A DNA stretch of 36,953 nt from contig CAJVPJ010000184.1 of assembly GCA_910592205.1 (NCBI GenBank), positions 1-36,953 on the forward strand, in the 5' to 3' direction. Below the pieces are notes generated by a model, which searched no databases, was not told the origin of the DNA, and was given only the letters and a program-made list of their open reading frames with translations. A program made the translations under genes and the position numbers. The DNA comes from Paraglomus occultum. Taxonomy: Eukaryota; Glomeromycota; Glomeromycetes; Paraglomerales; Paraglomeraceae. Each line of letters starts with the position of its first letter. Within the stretch, counting starts at the first letter, position 1. Shown here piece after piece: positions 33,480-36,953 of this stretch.

Positions 33480-35019
33480 TCATTGGCGTTTGAATCTCTT
33501 AACGCGTCTGGATTTGGTAGGATCTTTAACAACACCAATTTGACTCTTGATAATGGATGCGATGTGCTTCAGCATCTGCTCTGCTCCATCGACATTTGGG
33601 TCATCGAATTTACACGTAAACTCGGTAGAGATTTGCAAGGTAGGATCCGCTTCAGGTCCCGCCCATTGAAGGAACCGCCATCTTGATGCATTGGATACAA
33701 TACCGTACATAAGAATTGGCACTTCATCTTGCGCCATTGATGATAGCGACTCCGATTCCGATTCTAAAAGTGGACCCAACACATCTGCCTTGCGTTTTCC
33801 TAGTTTCTAAGAATCAAACTGTCAGTCATATGTAGAATACTATAATCTAACGGATAACTTACCTCCACGGCAGTATGCATTTGTGCTATATTCTGCGCCA
33901 TCCCCTTCTCAAAAGTTTCTTCCTTTTTCACCACTGTGACACAAACGATTAACCCTTCTGATAAGATCGTATAATCCACAGAACCATAGGCACGAGTTCC
34001 ATTAAGTTCGTCTTCAGCATTAAGTTGAAGGTTTCCTTCTTCACTTTGAAGATGTCTGACGGCTGCAGTTAGAAAGGGAGATATAAATTCTCTGCAGGTC
34101 ATTTCATTTCTCATGACATGTTTGAATGCGGCCTTGTTTTTCTTGAGTTCATCAAGCATTAACTTAATCTCCTGAGTACTCAAATCTACTTGTGGGAGTT
34201 CGTCTTTGGGAAAATGAGATAAAGCCATAAACATTGTAATCGCGAAGTCTACTTGTAACGAAAAATACTTACCCAACGACATATCAGGTGCATCGGTGTA
34301 AGATGACCATCCAACCTTCATAAGCCCTTGAATATCCACCCAACTCCAGTCACTAAATGGCTTTTTATCTAACGCAATGAAAAAGAATAAATGACTCTGC
34401 ACAATAGATCACTCTAATCAATCCACTAACCTCTCATTTGGACGGAGAAACTGAATTCGTTTTTTCCATCATTTGTTTTGAGATACGCGAGAAGCCCAGA
34501 ATCATTAATAATTTCCACTTTGTCGCTCGCCAATTTGACGTTTTCAGTGAGGTAGATCCTGCTAGCTCCAATAATGCTAGACCACCTATCAGAAATTTCT
34601 TTGTTTATGGTGTCCCAAAGCCCGGTTTCGTGCGGGAAGTCCATTTTGAACCACTTCTGTGCCAGATTGATGCGTAAACGGAGCGTGCGGTCTGACAACG
34701 GATAGCGAATGACGAGGGGTGCCTTGGCAGTCGTGATGAGTTTCAAAAGCTCGGTGTCTCCAGGAAGAGATCGCCCATCGAAAAGGAATTCGAGTTGCAG
34801 CGGATCGGTGTTTTTGAGCGCGGTGAACGTTTGACAGAGCTTGAGCGCGAGAAGATCCAAGTCGGAGCACGATAACAACTCATCAGGAACCTTCGTAGCA
34901 CGACGTGTCCCTTCAATGTAGATCCACAGTCGCTGTTGTGTAGGCATAATCGTTCCAAAGGTCAAGGGCGTTTGCCGCTTTTTTTGTTTGGGTACACGAG
35001 CAGGCGTTGGCCACTCCAT
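33480..35019 (-). CDS. Crinkler-like protein with a degenerate PD-(D/E)XK-like C-terminal domain
   Basis: Exons on the minus strand are 34431-35019, 34273-34368, 33863-34203 and 33480-33806, in phase, 450 aa. The N-terminal region (about residues 28-125) reads like the ubiquitin-like header of Crinkler/CR proteins (RLWIYIEGTRRATKVPDELL, LQLEFLFDGRSLPGDTELL). The C-terminal region matches a layout I associate with an expanded Glomeromycotina family: GSVDY (D305), a hydrophobic strand, VVKKEETFEKG and AQNIAQMHTAVE, then a KRK basic stretch and a beta-rich tail. This resembles a PD-(D/E)XK nuclease core, but the Glu expected two before K321 is Val319. Intron 2 (34204-34272) is 69 nt and stop-free, so it may be retained. 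No signal peptide is seen; the basic tail (KSRRVKRFKRQ) suggests nuclear location. Function is unknown. Confidence 0.68.
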
Positions 35020-35311
35020 CGTTTAGCTTGATATTCATGCTAGGGCTAGTGGTAGGAATTTTGGTTGGTTTGTGCTATGGTGCAGGACACCTAAAGACGG
35101 AACAGTGGAAATTTTGTTCTGCAGATCACTTATCAATCACATGACATTTGTCCAATAAATTCTTTAAAAATTTCGCTTTATTTTGACAATTATAACACTT
35201 TTGTCTGTGATATTTTAAACTCCGGGTCAAAATCATCTCTGTGTAAGAACAAAACTTTAATATTGAACTCGGCTCGGAATTAATGTTGCAGATTGAACAG
35301 CACATACATAC
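35020..35311. other. Spacer upstream of the Crinkler-like gene
   Basis: AT-rich; should hold the promoter of the minus-strand gene ending at 33480. Nothing else seen. Confidence 0.45.
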
Positions 35312-35473
35312 TTATATAATGCATTTAAGAAAATTGATCGAACTAATTTCCTCCCATGCATTTTCTGGGATTCTTTGCGATTTATATTTTCTAGCGGCAT
35401 ATTCTTTAATAAACTTGCCTCTCTTATCTCGAGACACTTGTTTATGTGCGGCTTTTCTTTTTGGTCGAGGCAT
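35312..35473 (-). CDS. Small basic ORF, 53 aa, possibly an N-terminal exon or fragment
   Basis: ATG at 35473 to TAA at 35312-35314. The start MPRPKRKAAHKQVSRDKRGK is strongly basic, like a nuclear-localisation or DNA-binding arm, and is followed by FIKEYAARKYKSQRIPENAW. The non-random composition suggests a real N-terminal exon. Whether it stands alone, splices onward or is a broken repeat copy cannot be decided. No family is assigned. Confidence 0.35.
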   Translation of the reverse strand: MPRPKRKAAHKQVSRDKRGKFIKEYAARKYKSQRIPENAWEEISSINFLKCII

Positions 35474-36102
35474 ATTAAAACAATAAAGAATGTTACGAAA
35501 ACAATAATGCTAAACTTTCACTTATTGGATAATGGAATGTTACACAAATAGCTGCACAAACTTGGACGTCCGAAATTTTCATTTTTTTCTTGAGAAACTT
35601 AAGAAAAACTTAAGAAAACTGTTGCTTTTCAAATGCCTAAAACTCGAAACTTTTTTAGTTAATTAAAATTTTAAACCGTAACTTTTATTCTACTTCGGCT
35701 GCTCTATCATTCTTACGGATTAATTTTTCTCTAAATCCTCTAATATAAAAGCCTTAGTATTAGGGTTTTGAAAGTCGGGTATTTTATTTCCGGTTTTAGG
35801 TTTTTTTTTTGCTTTGTGCAACTTTTTAGGGTAGGCATTACATAGTATCACAATAGCATCATAAAACGAACTGGTAAAGTCATCGAGAGCAAAGAAGTAA
35901 AATTTCAATGAAAAAACTCATAACCTCTCACCACTAACCTCCGCTTCTATAGTTACCAAACATGACTTATAGCATTAGCACTATATCTCGAATAAATTTT
36001 ATGCATAAGCTATGGCATAAGCATATAGGATTATCCCTCCCTATAACGACCATCTTATTTCTCTATTTTTCTTTTTTTTCCTTGGCTTCTGAAATGGTTC
36101 CG
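35474..36102. other. Intergenic; weak minus-strand ORF at 35720-35908
   Basis: AT-rich. A 62-codon minus-strand ORF ends with a Lys-rich stretch (KKLHKAKKKPKTGNK) and FILEDLEKN. It could be an exon of the same unrecognised gene as its neighbours, but there is no family support. Confidence 0.3.
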
Positions 36103-36285
36103 TCAACGTCCGCTTAAGAACATTTGCTGATCTTTCCTCTGGTAAATTTCATAGACAATTCCCTCCTTGTCTAAATATTGTTTAATAGTTTTGCTGTCAG
36201 ATATTTTAAAAATATATGGCGCAATTTTTTCGCCTTGCTCTTGCTTTAAAAGAGAGCGTAAAGTGCTATAATCTTTTGGTTCCAT
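36103..36285 (-). CDS. Hypothetical small protein, 60 aa
   Basis: ATG at 36285 (MEPKDYSTLRSLLKQEQGEK) to the stop at 36103. Composition is protein-like and mixed charged, with no signal peptide or membrane segment. An upstream in-frame ATG at 36312 would add nine residues. The family is not recognised. It is divergent to the repeat-family ORF at 36436, with only about 150 bp between them. Confidence 0.3.
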   Translation of the reverse strand: MEPKDYSTLRSLLKQEQGEKIAPYIFKISDSKTIKQYLDKEGIVYEIYQRKDQQMFLSGR

Positions 36286-36414
36286 GGTAGATCTAATGTA
36301 GATAAGTTTCATATATTTACTTTTTATATGCGGATACCCCTATGTATAATACGCAATAAGTACACGATATTATCAAAATTTTACAAAATCAGACAAACTG
36401 TGCGTAATATATAT

Positions 36415-36437
36415 AAAATATATATATATATATATAT
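36415..36437. repeat. (AT)n microsatellite
   Basis: A TA dinucleotide run immediately before the ATG at 36436, so it lies in the presumed 5' leader of the following ORF. Its length is likely variable. Confidence 0.85.
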
Positions 36438-36953
36438 GGTAGACGACATAATTATGAACGAATACGAGAGAGCTCTCCAGTTCTTGGAAGTGGGATGCGG
36501 TTGCGGTTGCTCGACTAGGCTACCTAAAGAAGGATTTGCTGAACTGCGAGAAGACTTTCAAGCGCTAACAAAACCCGAACAAGACATTTTCTTAATGGCC
36601 CAACTCAGATCTATGGATGGAGGAGCGATCAGTACTAGTCGACGTCTCAAGAACAAGACTCGCGTCAACAAGAGAACTATCTACTGCTGAAATCGTAATA
36701 CCCCTATTTGTCAAAAAACCTACCTTAATATGCTTGGTATTGGCCGCAATTACTTTGAAAATGTCAGAAACCATCTAGCAACGAATGGTATCATACCGCG
36801 CGTTCATGGTAACATCAAACGAATGCCACGATGGAAAACCAAAATAACCATTGATATAAACGTTGCTACTACCGTAAAGAATTTTCTCGAAAACTATGCG
36901 GAAATTCATGGACTGCCAAGTCCGGGTAGAAATGTCAATCGCATTACTCAATC
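36436..36953 (+). pseudogene. Repeat-family (transposon-associated) ORF interrupted by one in-frame TGA; runs off the window
   Basis: From ATG 36436 the frame stays open to 36953 except for a single TGA at 36688-36690. The N-terminal part has a Cys/Gly cluster (GCGCGCSTRLPK), then GFAELREDFQALTKPEQDIF, MDGGAIST and TRVNKRTIYC. After the stop the same frame continues NRNTPICQKTYLNMLGIGRN, GIIPRVHGNIKRMPRW, NFLENYAEIHGLPSPGRNV. From memory this layout belongs to a high-copy family found in Glomeromycotina and many animals, probably part of a DNA transposon. As I recall it, the residue after YC is Trp, so TGG to TGA is the likely lesion. The rest looks undecayed, implying a recent hit, a sequencing error or readthrough. 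The 3' end is outside the window. Confidence 0.6.

Noticed and set aside
1-36953. Search for tRNA, rRNA, snRNA and CRISPR arrays
   Set aside because: No tRNA A/B-box pair with a plausible cloverleaf, no rRNA core, no U6-type block and no spaced direct repeats were seen by eye; tRNAscan-SE and Infernal would be decisive.

Overview
This window is a gene-dense piece of an AT-rich fungal genome. Genes carry several short introns, nearly all 64-110 bp. I favour an early-diverging fungus and most likely an arbuscular mycorrhizal one (Glomeromycotina). The reasons are the intron-rich but compact genes, the Crinkler-like/PD-(D/E)XK-like gene at 33480-35019, and the repeat-family ORF at the right end, whose style I associate with Rhizophagus-type genomes. 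No rRNA, tRNA or CRISPR array was recognised. No genus is claimed.

Layout, left to right. (1) 1-1591 (+): 3' part of DNA polymerase epsilon subunit B. (2) 2284-2648 (+): weak two-exon unknown. (3) 2974-6553 (-): nine-exon 4E-T-like eIF4E-binding protein with a Gln/His tract. (4) 7538-8062 (-): decayed mariner transposase. (5) 8957-12224 (+): thirteen-exon PMS1-type mismatch-repair endonuclease. (6) 15157-16098 (-): LITAF-domain protein with hexapeptide repeats. (7) 18953-19613 (+): hotdog-fold thioesterase. (8) 19777-21359 (-): ornithine decarboxylase antizyme, needing a +1 ribosomal frameshift. (9) 22075-22269: pogo/Tigger-like MITE, then a perfect 21-bp inverted repeat at 23695-23770. (10) 25569-26105 (+): small secreted protein. 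(11) 27573-29883 (+): GLE1. (12) 30303-31828 (+): ARMT1/DUF89 phosphatase. (13) 32212-32646 (-): RPB10, split over three tiny exons. (14) 33480-35019 (-): Crinkler-like protein. (15) 35312-36285 (-): weak small ORFs. (16) 36436-36953 (+): repeat-family ORF broken by one in-frame TGA.

The genes are mostly unrelated housekeeping functions: replication, mismatch repair, translation control, polyamine control, mRNA export, transcription and metabolite repair. They do not form a pathway or cluster. ARMT1 and RPB10 converge, as do the thioesterase and the antizyme. The most notable locus is the antizyme. Its UCC-UGA shift site is assembled only after splicing, because an intron lies inside it, and a 27-nt microexon supplies its first half. 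No single open reading frame reveals this gene. All exon models come from hand reading of splice sites, phase and recalled family conservation, without transcript data.
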